Shown: piece after piece, positions 37,601 to 51,040 of the stretch
Position numbering within the stretch: position 1 is the first letter of the stretch
Layout: every line of letters starts with the position of its first letter
Source of the DNA: Aulostomus chinensis
Lineage: Eukaryota; Chordata; Actinopteri; Syngnathiformes; Aulostomidae
Length of the DNA: 64,000 nt
Assembly (NCBI GenBank): GCA_037954235.1
Contig: JBBMOA010000006.1
Coordinates: 26,818,541-26,882,540 of the forward strand
Reading direction: 5' to 3'
Position numbers and translations under genes: made by a program
Notes under the pieces: model-generated
What the model was told of the DNA's origin: nothing
Database searches by the model: none
The model's input: only the letters and a program-made list of their open reading frames with translations

Positions 37601-39395
37601 ATGATACCTATATTTCTTCAGTTTTAGCATGGCTTATGTTTAAGATGTAAAATTAGTAGTTTCTCTGGCTATGCAATGAGGCAAACTGTTTTCGTCTATA
37701 AAAGGGCAGTCTGCTCCTTATCTTTTGCATGTGCACAAAACTAACACCACGCTCTGGCCTCCCAGCTGCCCTGGCAGAGTCGAACCTGTCTGAGTTTGCC
37801 TGAAGCAATCAGGTAAATGGCTGGCAGATGGGCACAGTATCTGAGAGTCTGGCATGGAGGACCGCCCCACGTTGCCTCATCTGCATGGGTGAAGCAGGAG
37901 TGTGTGTGTTGGGTGAGGGGGTAATCAAATCTACGGGAGCTGCTCCTCAGAGATGCTGCATAATCCAATTTAGGTCCACTCCCTCTTCAAAGCAGCATGT
38001 CGCCTGCTGGTTGAAGTGTTGTTGCAGATCTTACACCACTTTCCAGGTCGGCGGGTGATAAAAGCCACAAGTTCAGAGGCTGCAGACCAGCTCCCAGTGA
38101 CAAACTGTCAGGCTTATCAGGTGATCTAGCCAAGAATCATGTGATAGACGACTTTGAAGTGTAGCTTGGAGCAACAGAAGCTTGATATTTTTATATATCA
38201 TTGGAAACACGTTATAGGTCTTCCAGTCCTCAAAGTACTGGATGTGAAGGCTGTGTTAGTGGAATTCCTTCAGCTCCACTAAGACTAAAATTCACCCAAC
38301 ACATCTGGACAATGTCAAAATGTCCCAAGTTGCAACCATTATGATGAAAAAGTTTCCTCAGGAAATTGTGCGCAGCCAACACGCTGAGATTTTTGTATTG
38401 TTGTGGGTATACGTGAGGGGGAACATTTATTTTCCCAGATGTGTCTTTTTTTCACCCGAAACGCTGGGATGAATGGCTGAGTTTCTATATATTGATTATG
38501 GAGATGTAATCTCCTCAAAAGCATGGCTAGACAAACAACCTATAAACTATAGCATATGAGTCAGAGGACTATTAATGAGCCTTGCAGGGTCATACATCCA
38601 GGTCCTCATCTGCCAAATCTGTAGAAAAACATAGCAAATATCTTCAATCTACTAGGCTTCTTCATCATGTAGCACATGTGCTTTTAATTTCTTTTTATTT
38701 TCTGTGTCTATCTTCCGTCTTTTATGGCACCAGCTTGACAATTCATCAGGCTCACACACACACAAGTTTGATTTTATATGATGATTCAAAGTCTCTCTGA
38801 AGTGGAGAGTAAGTTAAGGTCATTTATGCCTGTATTCCATTCATTCATTCACCGCTACAGTGCCAGTTACTTCCCTTAATTAGACTCTATAAAGATACTG
38901 AAATTGACCGCCTATAACATTCAAATCCCGCTTACACATGAATCACCATGACATTTACATAAAGCCTGAATTCTTATAAAAGGACTTTTTCCTCGTATTG
39001 CAGCTGTGAGTTCTCTGACTCAGAAGTTCTTAAATGTTTTCATGTTCTGAAAACCCATGTTGCCTCTCGCCCTCATCAGGAGAGAGATTTTGGTTGGTTT
39101 TAAAATGCCTTTCACTAGAGTTTAAACCCTAAAAATATGGACTGAATTGGTGATCTGACCTTCAAAATATGTAGTCATAAATCAGTAGAAACTATTTTTA
39201 ATTTAGTCCCTTTATGCATTTTTTTTTCAAATTCCTATTTTTCCCCAATTCTTTACCAGTTTATGCCAATTTATCTTAGAAACTTTAAGTATGACTTTAT
39301 TTTTTAAGCCTGTTGCAAAATCTTTAGTGGTGTGTTATGTTTTATTAGATTTCACCTTTACATGAGTAAATAGAAGAGAAATTATTGCTAAAGTT
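34607..39395. other. Intergenic between ankrd39 and fgfr1, proximal part
   Basis: Frames up to about 108 codons (for example 36629-36955) show no recognisable motif, and opposite-strand frames overlap them. No RNA gene was recognised. Confidence 0.5.
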
Positions 39396-39406
39396 ACAAG
39401 AAATCA

Positions 39407-39754
39407 TCCATCCATCTATCCATTTTCTACCGCTTATCCTGTTAAGGATGGGGGGGGGGGGGGGGGGGTGGAGCCTATCCCAGCAGCTTTTGGGCAAGAG
39501 GTGGGGTTCACCCTGGAAAGGTTGCATGGGCCCACAAGTCCATCGCAGGGCCAACACATAGAGACAGACAACCATTCACATTCACAGTCACACCTACAGT
39601 CAATTTAGAGTCTGGATTAACCTGGTTCCCACGAAGGCACAGGGAGAACATGGAGACTCCACACAGAAAGATCCCGTGCCCAAGGCGGGGCTCGAACCTG
39701 GAACCTTCTTGCTGTGAAGTGACAGTGCTGACCGCTGCACCACCGTGCCGCCAA
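39407..39754 (-). mobile_element. tRNA-derived SINE with perfect 11-base target-site duplication
   Basis: On the minus strand it begins GGCGGCACGGTGGTGCAGCGG. The A box is TGGTGCAGCGG (complement of 39732-39742) and the B box GGTTCGAGCCC (complement of 39688-39698), showing an RNA polymerase III promoter. The tail ends in GGATAAGCGGTAGAAAATGG plus ATGG units. ACAAGAAATCA flanks both sides (39396-39406 and 39755-39765). A 19-base G run (39450-39468) interrupts the tail part. Confidence 0.85.
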
Positions 39755-39765
39755 ACAAGAAATCA

Positions 39766-42700
39766 GAAAAAAGTTATTGAAAAAAAATTACAATACAATT
39801 TCTAAAGGAAAAGATGATTGAATTTATAATTACTTATAAATTTTAAAGTCAGGTTTATCAAATCAAAATGCTCTAAATAAGTACTTAGATCAACTTAAAT
39901 GATTCCTCATTTTGCTGAGCGCCCAGTAGAAGATCTTCAAAGGCCCCTCCTCCATTCTTCCCCACCACAGAGAAGAAACAAATAAAAATATGTTTTAGAT
40001 CTGTCACATATTAAGTGCCTTAAAATCAACAGACAAAGAATTTTTACATCAAAAAGTGACATTGCAGGGGAGCTCTGATTCATCGTGGGCTATGAGGCCC
40101 AGGAGGAAGTAAAGACAAGAACCTGCAAAGCATCTTTTCATATTAATCAGATTATTCCCCATTCAGACATCAAGGGAATATTGTTAGAGAACAAAAGAGG
40201 AGTTGCATGTAGGGTTAATCATTTACACGTAAAACAATGGGGCTGCCAGTACAGCAAATATTCACCAGTATCCTGACAATACTCCCAGTCAGTGTGAATG
40301 ACCAGGGAACGCAACACCATGCTGCACGTGTAATTGAACAAGATGGTTACGCTGATGAACTAAGACTTATAGAAGCACGCCGTCCCTCTATCAGCAGGTG
40401 CCCAGCACACACTGGCCCATTCATATGCGCATTCCTGTCTCTCCACTCGCAGCCCAGCTGGTTCCTCCTGGCCACTCAGGACAGAGGCTGACGCACACAA
40501 AGGGTCTTCAATCTGCCTCAGACAACAGCCAGCATAAAGGCCCGGAAAGCCACAACAGTGTTATGTCAAAGCTGGGGGTGGTGAGCAGAGCTTGGGGGGC
40601 CCTGTGTAGGATGCTGATGGATGGATGAGGGCCAGGCTCCGGCAACATCGTGGTGATCTATCTGAGGGTTTTGTGTATAAAAGGAGGATATTTGTACTTG
40701 CCTGGTAACAATGGAATGCAAACATGAAGAGCAAGGACAATAAGACCACTTTGGGGCAATGAAGAAGCTGCTAGGAAAATCATGATGCAAAGCATGCTGG
40801 GGTCAGATATTGTTCACTTGGAGCATTGCATGACTCTCTGTTTGTCCTCATGCTGATGTGTGGCTAAACCTACCTTCAACTTTATTTTGCATAAGGTATC
40901 CTGGGCTTTAACAGTGTCCGGTACATTTCCTTACTCTGAAAGGAAGTGAGGAGTGATCAGAAATGCCCCACCTTATCTTGAAACACGTTGTGTTTGGACT
41001 GAGCTTATAGTACAGCTGCGTCTACGCACAGCTCAACTGACTTTGACACAGATTCGGTCCTCTGATCATATGATATTTATATACTAACTACACAACGTTG
41101 CTCCTGATTAAATGATAAACTTGGCATTAAACAGTAACCGTAAACTTGCCTGTGCTTCTCTGTACAAGTGCACACATTCTGATTATTGATTCATGACAGG
41201 GGCCTTTTCAAAGGAGCCCCAGATGATACAAGTTCTGCTTTCATTCTCTTTTATTTGCCAATGAACCACTATAGAAATATCAACACTATGTCTCTGTTGC
41301 AATAAAACACACAAGACCGTCTTTTATTGGTCTGCAATTACATTCATGAGTCTGCAGTTCATCTGTCTTGTTGTCAGCCTGAGCTGTGGCGGAGTTTTCC
41401 AGTATTCCAGATACATCCCTCACCTCCTATCAACCGAGGGAAACAATAGGCCATCAAATGCATAAACAAATGTCGCCATCATCATATGGTATGAGTTATA
41501 TTGAGGCTTTCCTGTACTTTCATGTTGAACTGTTTCATTTTTATCTTCAGCAACTTGAGCCCTAGGGAACTCTTTATCAGTGACACAAAAGTCCTGACGG
41601 CGCAAGAAAAGTCTATAAAATATTTGCTTTCAAACTGCATCAAAGAGCTTCTCCGCCATGTTTTGATGCTCTGAGATTGTAAGATGTGGCTGCTGGCAGA
41701 GCGTGCCCCTTTCACTCTCACCATTAGTTAGCCTAATAAACATGTTTGGTTGCTTTCTGGTATGTATGTGGCTGTCAGAATCAAACAGCTGCAGAGTTAA
41801 CTGCTCCGTTTGAGGTTTATTTGAAATTAAAGTAGTTTTGACCAAAAAGGCAGATTACAAACGCGAAAGAGAAAGAGACGTCCCAGAATACTCACCAGTC
41901 ATCACAGTTCGTTGCCGTAACGATGGTTAGATATTTTAGTATTACAGTTACTAGGCAATAGATAGCAAAGCTTGTTGTTTGCAATCAGACAAAAATAACG
42001 GAACATGTAGGGTGTTAAATGCCAAGATGAGGGAGTCCATGTGACTTCTTGGTGACCTCACATTGATGACAAAGCTAGTTATACCTGGACAAGAAATAGT
42101 TTGGCAACCAGAGAGCGCAGACATCCACTAGGGTGAACGTGGTGGAACCCTTTCATGTCGGGCTGTTTTGTAAAGCATGAGGGAGGTGAAACCTGATCAG
42201 ATTTGGATTTTGCATGAGGGAGCAGATTGATATGTGAACTGTGGTGGATTCCTGTGTTCAATGGGAGGCACCAGAGAGCACGCTCTCACTCCAAAATGGT
42301 ACTGCACATCACCTGAGGACAATTCAACAATGTTTGTCACATCAAGCTTACTTCCTGTGACCACTTGGTGGCGCTATGATCTATACTCAACTCCCTCCAG
42401 GCCTGTGGTCTCATCAAACGTGTGAGGGTTGGAAGAGATCTGGCCTCGTGAAATCCAATTCATACAGTTTTGTATCCTTTGGCAAAATAAGAATTAGCTG
42501 CCTCGACTCAGTAACGCTGTTCAACGAAAACTCTTCCTCACCTCATCCTTTTTTTTATAACACTGCAGACAGACAGGCAGACGGTCACAGCAACAGAATC
42601 CAGAACTGAAAACATCAACACCTCCTTGGTGGAGGAAATAATAATCATTGTCCTTTGTGTTTGCCATCTCTCCGCTAAGCTAAGGTAACCTGAGACAGCA

Positions 42701-45299
42701 TTAATATAAATAACTGTGTGGTTTGAAGGTTTTGTTTTGTCTCCTATCTGATTATGACAAAGCTACAATAATAAAGACAGAAATAGGTTTTGGTTCATTT
42801 GGACTCAGCCAGCATTTACTAGGACAGACTTTACCCTCATTAATCCACCAAGCTCTGCAACTTGATGATCAGTATCTTTATTACAAAGCTTTGATTTCGA
42901 GGGTTCATTTGGCCTCTTCCGTGAAATGTTCTTATACGCAGATTTGTTCTTTCCAACTTTAGGATGTTTTTTAGCCCTCCTTTTAGTCTTATAGGAAGCA
43001 TATCCTGATGGAGGTGCCTGTGAGATTAAATTGGGGGTTGAAAAAGTCCTGCAGTACATAATATTCTATATTTGTATGGAAGAATATTTCATGAGAAAGA
43101 CGCAGTGTTCTGTTGAGATTCCCCTCTAAAAACTCTTTCGATTTCAGAATTTGAATTTTAGGACTTTAGCAGCGCAAAACATCTGGAGGAATATAACCAG
43201 TCATGTCATGCCTGCCAAGACCTCCTGTGTTTGGAGCAAAAATCTGGGCCAGTGGTAAAAACTGAGAAACATGGAGCAGGAGCGGATTTGTTAGAGGCTG
43301 ACTCATGAGTCGTGTACATGTAGTACATTCACCTGTAACTCAATAATTCTGATACTTGAAATACAAAATTTTAGTCTTGGTAACAATAAATAAATAAATA
43401 AAGAATCCAGTCACCTCTCAGGTGAATTTACATCAAACGGGGTTAATATTGCACACATAAAGGGTAACACATGTTTCTTTGTCATCTTAAGTAGAAAGCT
43501 GGCCTTCATGTGTCTCTGCAGTTCCAGTCATCCATCATTTGTCAATGTGTGAGATGAAATCAAAGACCGTATGATCTCATCAGACATGCGTATTTGATCA
43601 GGCAACACAAGATTGTGTTTGTGCAGAGTAGGCACATACATTTGAATTTCTCAGGCTCTTTGAAATGCTGCCAGAGAATATGATTTTACGCAGGCACAGT
43701 AAAGCTGGTTAATAGTTCTTTGGGCAGGAGGATGATGGAAGTGTTTACTTTCTCTCAGTGAATTCATCTTTAACTGGATGCATATAAAATGAAGCATGTT
43801 TTATTGAATATAACAGCACAGCAATGAATCATTCTTCATACGAATTATAATATTTGGGTTTTATTTAATGTGAAAGATATTGACTCATTTTAACGGTTAT
43901 TTTGGAGGCTTTAATTTGCGGTGCTGTTGAACTGTAGAGGGTGGGACTGAGAGGTCTCCCTCATATTCACTCAACCCTTTTGATATAAATCAGGGAGGAC
44001 ATTTGCAACATCCGTCAGTATAAGCCAGTACAACCAACGCTCTCACAAGGAGCTTCACTTGTTAATAAAATGCAAAAGCATTCACATCACTAAGTTGTCA
44101 ACACCTATCAAAGTTTAACATGAAAGTAAAGATGAGTCATCATCTTGTCTGTGTGCAGGCCTTCATCTGATTGGGTCACTCCTTGAACATCTTCACGACC
44201 TTAATAGGAGTGGATTTCGTTGTTTGTTGCATGTCCATTTTATCATGCAATTTATGTTTATGACTATAGTTGGACGGCATAGCAAATTAAGTGTTTATGA
44301 CTGAAGTCTGACGGCGAAGCTGCGTGTGCCTTTCCGTTCCCACAATGCAAAGTGCGACGTGTAGACTGGGGTAGTTGGAGATCTGCTGGAGAGGTGCTAT
44401 GGATGGCAGGGCGAGCCAGGTTCCTTCCAGTCACACCAGACCTGCGTCAAAAAAGAAAACAACAGCCCGACATATAACGGAAATACATAGATTGGGTCCT
44501 TCACAATAAAAGCGGCACGATAGTCGTAGGACTTTACGTATCATTTCAATTTTAATTCATATAATAGATTAAATACATAGAAAATATACATTGCATATGT
44601 ATACTCAATATTGTACATTAACGTTTTATTTCCAGAGGAAGTGAAAGCCAAGGTTGAGAAAAACATTTTATTCTCTAAAATAAAATAAAACAAAATGCCA
44701 AAAGCCACAGATCTTATAAGAGCAAGATATAGATTACAATGTAAATTAATTTATAGTCGTATATACGTATATGCCAAAAGTTTGTTTGGAGCAATTTACA
44801 AAATAGAGGTACACAACATAAAAATAATAGCCTATAGCCATTTTATCAATATATCCAACATTTTTTTACACACATTCTCGCTTGCAAGTAACTCCCCTTT
44901 AAAATTATGAAACAACTATGATTTTTAATGTTTTACCTGCAGAGAGCCCAATTAAATCCAATTTGAATAAAGGCTTACTTAATTATCTGAGTAAAATCCT
45001 TACAATAACCAACGTTCCTTCTAAATAATTCCAACAGGTTGCTTTGAGGGCGTTGATTTATCTTTTATTTTGTAATGATAGACCGGATGTAGCTAACGCT
45101 GCTAGCAGCGCGTTAACGTTGGTCCGCGGGATGCGTTTACTCTCAGATTTAAGGGGGGGGGGGGGCGAAGGTTTGGAGCAACCCGGAGTCTCGTTGTTGA
45201 AGAAGTCTCTCTGCCAGGAGCGGTCAAAATACTTTCTAGGATTCACAGAAATTCTGTGTTTTTTTTTTGTGAGAACATAAACAACTCGCCGTTTTCGCC
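39766..45299. other. Intergenic between ankrd39 and fgfr1, distal part
   Basis: AT-rich DNA with short unrecognised frames and an (AATA)n stretch near 43385-43402. It probably includes distal fgfr1 regulatory DNA, but nothing specific can be pointed to. Confidence 0.5.
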
Positions 45300-45868
45300 T
45301 CTTTTCTTTTCCTTGGACTGAGTGAAACGAGTTTGGGACAGGCGACAATTTTGGGAAGATGAGAGGACTTCATCGCGGGCGAAGCGTCTTGGGATAAAGG
45401 GACTACCAGGCTCGAAGTTACGGCACAGGGCTGCCCTCGCCTCCTATCTTTGGGTTGGTTTTGTAAACTGGGTCACATATAGATATTATTTTTTAACGAA
45501 GAGGAAACTTAAAACCAGGGTTTATCGTTGAAATGTTACAGCATTTGAGAGTCTTTGGGAAGTTTTCTTTCCGCTTCATTGATTAGTGGTGTTTTTCAAC
45601 TAAGGAGGTTTTTTTTTGGAGGAGGGGGGGGCACACGTTGTTTTCTTCCGTTGCACACAAGTTTGCCACAAAAAATAAATAAATATGCGCGAGCTATATT
45701 GCTAACGTTTGGACTCAAGTGAACGTCGGTCACCGGTACCGAATTCAAGTCTGGATATTGGATATAACGTTTACTGGTTTTTGGGAACGTTTTCCTGCCT
45801 CCAATCTCGGCTCAGGAGTCTTCCTCGTCGGTCCAACGCTGGCTGTCCCGCAGCCCCCCGCCACTAAG
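45300..45868 (+). other. fgfr1: Probable fgfr1 untranslated first exon
   Basis: A consensus donor (CTAAG|GTGAGC) follows 45868 at the end of a comparatively GC/CpG-richer stretch with no convincing long frame. The next acceptor in register with the gene is TTTTACAG at 50940-50947, which opens the signal-peptide exon. FGFR1 genes have a non-coding first exon separated by a long intron, which fits. The 5' limit is a guess. Confidence 0.45.
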
Positions 45869-48800
45869 GTGAGCTGCTATTTAATTATCCCCTTCATCTG
45901 AGTTAGCTTCACTTTATGGCATGTTTACGTGCTAGCTGTTGCTTCCCGGTGGATTCAACTCACATTTGCTACCCAAAACTGTATTTTTACGTTTTAATTC
46001 ACGACGTGTAACCCCCCCCCCCCCTTTTTACAAATGTGGGCGAGCTTTGGATTTTAGAAGCATGAAAAACTTCCTGATTATTTATGACTAATGTTTCACG
46101 GTTTTGCCCTTCCCTACGGAGTGGTTCTAGGCTCCAGGGTCTCCTCTATTTTTGAAAATGAGAGGTACAAACACAAACCCACAAGGCCCAAATGATGTCA
46201 GAAGCCCATGTAAAACTAATTTGGATTTTCTCATTAAAGCTACAATCTGTTTTGATGATTGGGTTGAGTATAGAGCACTCATAACAAGCGGTCAAACTAA
46301 AAATCACAATCGAAATCTAAACCTCGGTTAGGTTTTGTGGCTCTAATAGTGAGTTTCCTATCTGAATCATATTATTATGATATATCATAGCAGTTTGGCT
46401 GTCACTTTTTGTCCCCCATGTATGTATACAAAATGCACTTGGTCCACTTCCACTCTTAGCACTGTTTATTTCAATTTAAGGCTCACACAAACTGCTTAAA
46501 TCATCCCAGTGAATTTTTACTCACAGCAATTCCCTCTCACAGGTCTGAGGACCTACTGGTTATCCTGAAATTCACTTCCATATTTAAATTCTCAGAGGAA
46601 AGCCATCATTACTTCATCTATCACAAAGTCTGGAGGGGCAGCTGATGTTATGTAAAGCTCTGCATGTTAAGCCGTAAAGGAAGAGGGAGAAGATGGATGT
46701 TGCAGGAAACTGGCACGTCCTACAGTAAGTTTTCCAACAGGAACAAAGTTTTCTCTGGAACCTTGTAATGAGAGAAAAGTCCTGCTCCTCAGTTTACTTG
46801 TTTGCTCCCCTGTCACACAGTTGGTGTCACTTGAGCTCCGACATACCTCGGCCGATACTCGCATTATTGGCTGCCACCAGTTTTTAAGATGACATTCAGG
46901 GATGATAAATGTTAACCCGCTGAAGCGAAAGATAGCTCCTTTAAAAGTTTTTGGATTGATGTTGTGCGCATTCAAATTTAGAAATGAAGACCTGAAGGGC
47001 TTTAGCAACCTTTTTGTTTACTTCTTGGCAACAAAGTAAACACATTTCAGTGGCAAGAAAGGGTGAATAAATAACAAAAAAAAACAAAATACACATCGTA
47101 GAAGGTACTCAGAGGGTGTATCCTACCAAATTCTATTAGTTCTATTTGAGTTACCCTGCTAACATCCTGGCAAACTAACAAGTGATCACAATACATCCTC
47201 ACAGGCGGATGCCAGTGTGTTTTTGTTGGTTTTTATGCTCCCATATGTGTCAAAGAAACAACAAGTGTTAGAAGATACCCAACATTCTTAAACTGTTTTA
47301 GCCCCTCACCCCTCCTTGTCTCAGGACAAATTTAATTCCATGCATATGAACCTGAAATAACGTATGATATACTGTAGCCTATCAGATAAACTTTGTTCAC
47401 CACCATCATCTTGTTTGCAGACTACCTATGGCAGTCAACCAGGCATATATCAACTGATATGTCGGTGTAGTCTTACAAAAATGAACACTGGTTTTGACAT
47501 CAACTGTCAGAAACAATGTTATTTTCAATGAATCTTAAGTGTGAGTACAGGCCTAAAATAGTACATTGATTATGACTAAATCTACCACTTTAGGTGAAAC
47601 TAAATATTACCACGTGAGCTCTGTGAGGCTGAATTTGCCTTTGTTAGATTAACATCGAAGTTGCATTTTTTTGTTGTTGTTGTTGTTGTGTCAGATTTTA
47701 TTTGGGTGTGTTTTGGGATCCTGTACATATTATTTACATCTACAGGATTTTGTGTCCCTTCTCAACCCCCCTTGGGAAAACATTAACACTTGATATGTAC
47801 TGAACTCACTGAGAGGCACTTTGGATCTAAGTGTGAACCAAATGGCACCGTGTCAGCTAGCTTGACGTGAATTGTTTTTACATTTGAGAGTAATCTCATG
47901 ACACTTGATCTCCCTCTGTGGCACGCTGATGGCCAGCCACTGATTGAGATTGTGAGGCAGCAAAGAAAAAACAAAACAAAACAAAACAGAAGTGTCTGTT
48001 TGGGTAAAAACTGTAGCCCCAGGGAAGTGGTCTGATGCTCTTACATTAACTGAACCGCTGCCGTGTGCTCACTGTCCTGTAGCTGGCTGGGAGTGCAGGG
48101 TAAACTGGGAGGGGGCTACAGAATTTGGGAGCTGAGGAATTTTATGCATGGATGGAATTGAACAGTAATTATAGTGCAGGCCATGTTATGGGTTAGGCCT
48201 GTAACCTTTGTCTTTGTATAATGAGAGAAGCTACGTATGTCTTGCATGCTCTAATCTGCTTAGTTTAACCCCTTTTATGTGGCTGATTCTCACTAAATTA
48301 TTTTGATTACTATTAGTACAAGTATTACTGATTAGTATTAGCTTTATTTGCACAGGACTTATCAAATGTTACAGTTTCTCAGGTATTTGAAAGACAATTA
48401 AAACATTTCATTGCTTCTGCAAACAGAAAATAAAACCCCATACTTAGAATCATAAAAAAATGAAATAAAATTCTCAAAATATATTCAAGACCTTTTAATA
48501 ATTCATATTTTATTTAACATGGTATTATTTTTAATTTGTGCATTTTTTATGTAGAAAATATATTGCAATGGAACCCTTCACTTTTGCTAGAATGTTTATT
48601 TTCAAGGCCGTTGCTGTTTATTTGCAAAGCACAGCTTGGATTCCCTGTACTTTTTCAGTCTATTTTGGTTAACATTAATAATCACAATGTCCTCTAAACT
48701 GACAATAATAGTGCTTCATAAGTGAAGTATTTGTAATTGTTGAAGATCATGTGAACACAAAGAACACACATTCAAAGGAGCAGTATAACATCAAACTGGT

Positions 48801-50947
48801 GTGAAGTTTGAATCTCACCTTGCTAAAAGGGTTCCACCTTTTGTCATACGTGAGTTACTGAAGTAGGCGATGATTATTCTCCTGAAACAGTTGATTCGAT
48901 TTTTCTATTCAGTGACCACAGTACAGGACTGAATCATCAGATGGATCACAAGTGTATTATGTTTTTAAAAGGTGTGTGTGTGTGTGTGTGTGTTTTTTTT
49001 CACTGCTTTTGTGGCCATGTTGCAGCTTCAGCTGGTTGTAGCGGAAATGCTCTATTGCAAAAGCTGTCCCTCTGGCACATGCCCATGTATTTCAGCATAA
49101 ATCTTCATGTTACTGCCTTTTTAGGTCCTTGCTTAAAAACAGATTGTATCCCTAACAAGTGCGGAAAACTTAGTGTAAACTTGTTCTGTCAAATTTACAT
49201 CCGCACTTTGAGACATACTGGTCCCTATCAGGGAACTGTGGTTGCAATTCAGAAGTTGATTTGTTATTTATAAAGGTCTTTCTTCAAGTCAAGTGTCACC
49301 TTCCATCATGATTTAAATAACCAAACAATATATTCTATTACAAGACATCTTGAACAGCAAAACTGACGGCAGAAATCCTCTATGTTTACTTATAGGGTTG
49401 GGGCCAAAAAAAATCCATCAGAATTTAAAATGAAAATGCATTGAATTGTAACTTTGTTTGTTTGTTTGTTTCAATAATCATAGCTTTTGATTTTATTGAT
49501 GTCACTGATCAGCCAATATTGGCAAATGACATGTCAGCCTGTGTTGGTCAGTGTCTGTACTGAGGTCCTTTCAAGTTCAATGTGAGTTCAATGTGTGTGA
49601 GCGGATAGTAAGTCATAACAGTGTGTTTAACTCTTGCTCTCATGGGAGTTGGGGATAACAAAGCTTTGTGTCAAACTTTGAAGAAGCTACTTCCTCCTCT
49701 TTCATTGACGGATGGTTGTCGTAGTGACGAGCGGCCAGGGAACGTGGTCGGCTGCTCTCTGCGGTTCCTTCTGTCTGGCAACAGAAGCACTTTCTTGGAG
49801 CCTGCCCAAAGACTGACTCACCGCTTAAAGCGCCGCAATGACCAAGCTTCTTTATCCCCCTCGGAGCCCCCTGACCCAGCTCAGCTGCTGGAATAGAAGA
49901 CCATTCTTGGAAAGTGAAATTGAATTGGTTTTGAGGAGAACACAATGACTGTTTCAGTGATGAACACTCACACTAATTCCTCTTAAAGGAAATCACAGCT
50001 GCGTTGGGACATGGTTTGTGTGAAAGCAAATTGAGTTTCTTTGACTTAGATCTGATGCTAATGTTGTTTTTACAGAACTCAATAATATATTTTTTAATTG
50101 TGCTCTGAGTCTTGACATCACTGCAGTAGGAAAACCCTAAAAATAAGTATTTGTTTACCTCTGGACAACTGATGGAAGCAAATGGTTGCAGGGGGGTCAT
50201 TCTGTGTTTGGGACCAAAACGTGTAAGGTGATAGATCTCTTCAGTGTGGAAATGATGGCTTGGCAGTCTTTCTACAAGGGTGTCACATAACAGGCTGTAG
50301 TTTTTTTGGTCTTTAACAAATTCCTTAAGGGGGGGTTTATGGGGTTTATGGGCATGCGTTAATCTCTGAGGCCAGATGCTGCATGGGTGATGATGCAAGC
50401 AGATGTTCATGTGTGGGTCACCCACTGCACTATGCCCTGTTTTTGGGGGGCACTGTACATCTTTCAATTGCGACATATCGGGTAAGGGGGGGGGGGGGGG
50501 GGCTTGGTGTAATATTTAATAAAAAAAAAATAACTGAGCATCTCATTCCTGTGGAGAACTGTGCACCATATTTGTGCTTGCTGGGGCAGAGGAAGCTCTG
50601 TAGTTTCTTATCAGTGTTTTTGTACAAGAAGACCTAAATGCTGAAGTACTTCCCTTGAACCATGTCACCACAGAGGAAAAAATGTCCTCCCTTGTCCGAT
50701 GTGCTGAAAGATTCCTGGTTAACAAAAATGTAGATTTTTAGTTTACATCCTGCTGGGTTTTTTTTTTTTTTTTTTTGTATTCTTTAGAGGCTCTTTTACA
50801 TCCTCACATTCCTCTGATTTTTGTCAAAACAAATGCTTCTTTCTATTTTATCAACTTGTTTACTGTCTGAATTTATATTCCCCCCTTTTTTTATGAGAAG
50901 TTTTTAGAAACTTTCACACATGTAATTTTCTTTTGTGTCTTTTACAG
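45869..50947 (+). other. fgfr1: Inferred fgfr1 intron 1
   Basis: About 5 kb without recognisable exons. It holds a GT microsatellite (about 48971-48991) and a 17-base G run (50486-50502). Confidence 0.45.
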
Positions 50948-51040
50948 TTAAAATCTTTGAATGACCTGCTGCTGATGCCCCAAAGGTCTGAATGGAGTTC
51001 CAGTCGCAGAAACACCACCAGTTGTAGCTCCCTCAGCAGG
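50948..51040 (+). other. fgfr1: fgfr1 exon 2 leader with tiny upstream ORF
   Basis: The exon opens after CAG at 50945-50947. An ATG at 50961 begins a four-codon upstream ORF (MTCC) whose TGA at 50973-50975 overlaps a second ATG at 50975. That second ATG is in frame with the receptor and would add 22 Ser/Arg-rich residues in front of the signal peptide. It has C at -3, whereas 51041 has A at -3 and leads directly into the hydrophobic signal sequence, so 51041 was chosen as the start. Confidence 0.6.

Noticed and set aside
39688..39754. tRNA-like sequence with A and B boxes
   Set aside because: It is the head of a SINE with tail and target duplications, not a tRNA gene.
49973..50476. 167-codon minus-strand frame
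   Set aside because: It has no recognisable domain or signal peptide, an uneven low-complexity look, lies in the inferred fgfr1 intron, and ends in a G-run region. Chance frame is the simplest explanation.
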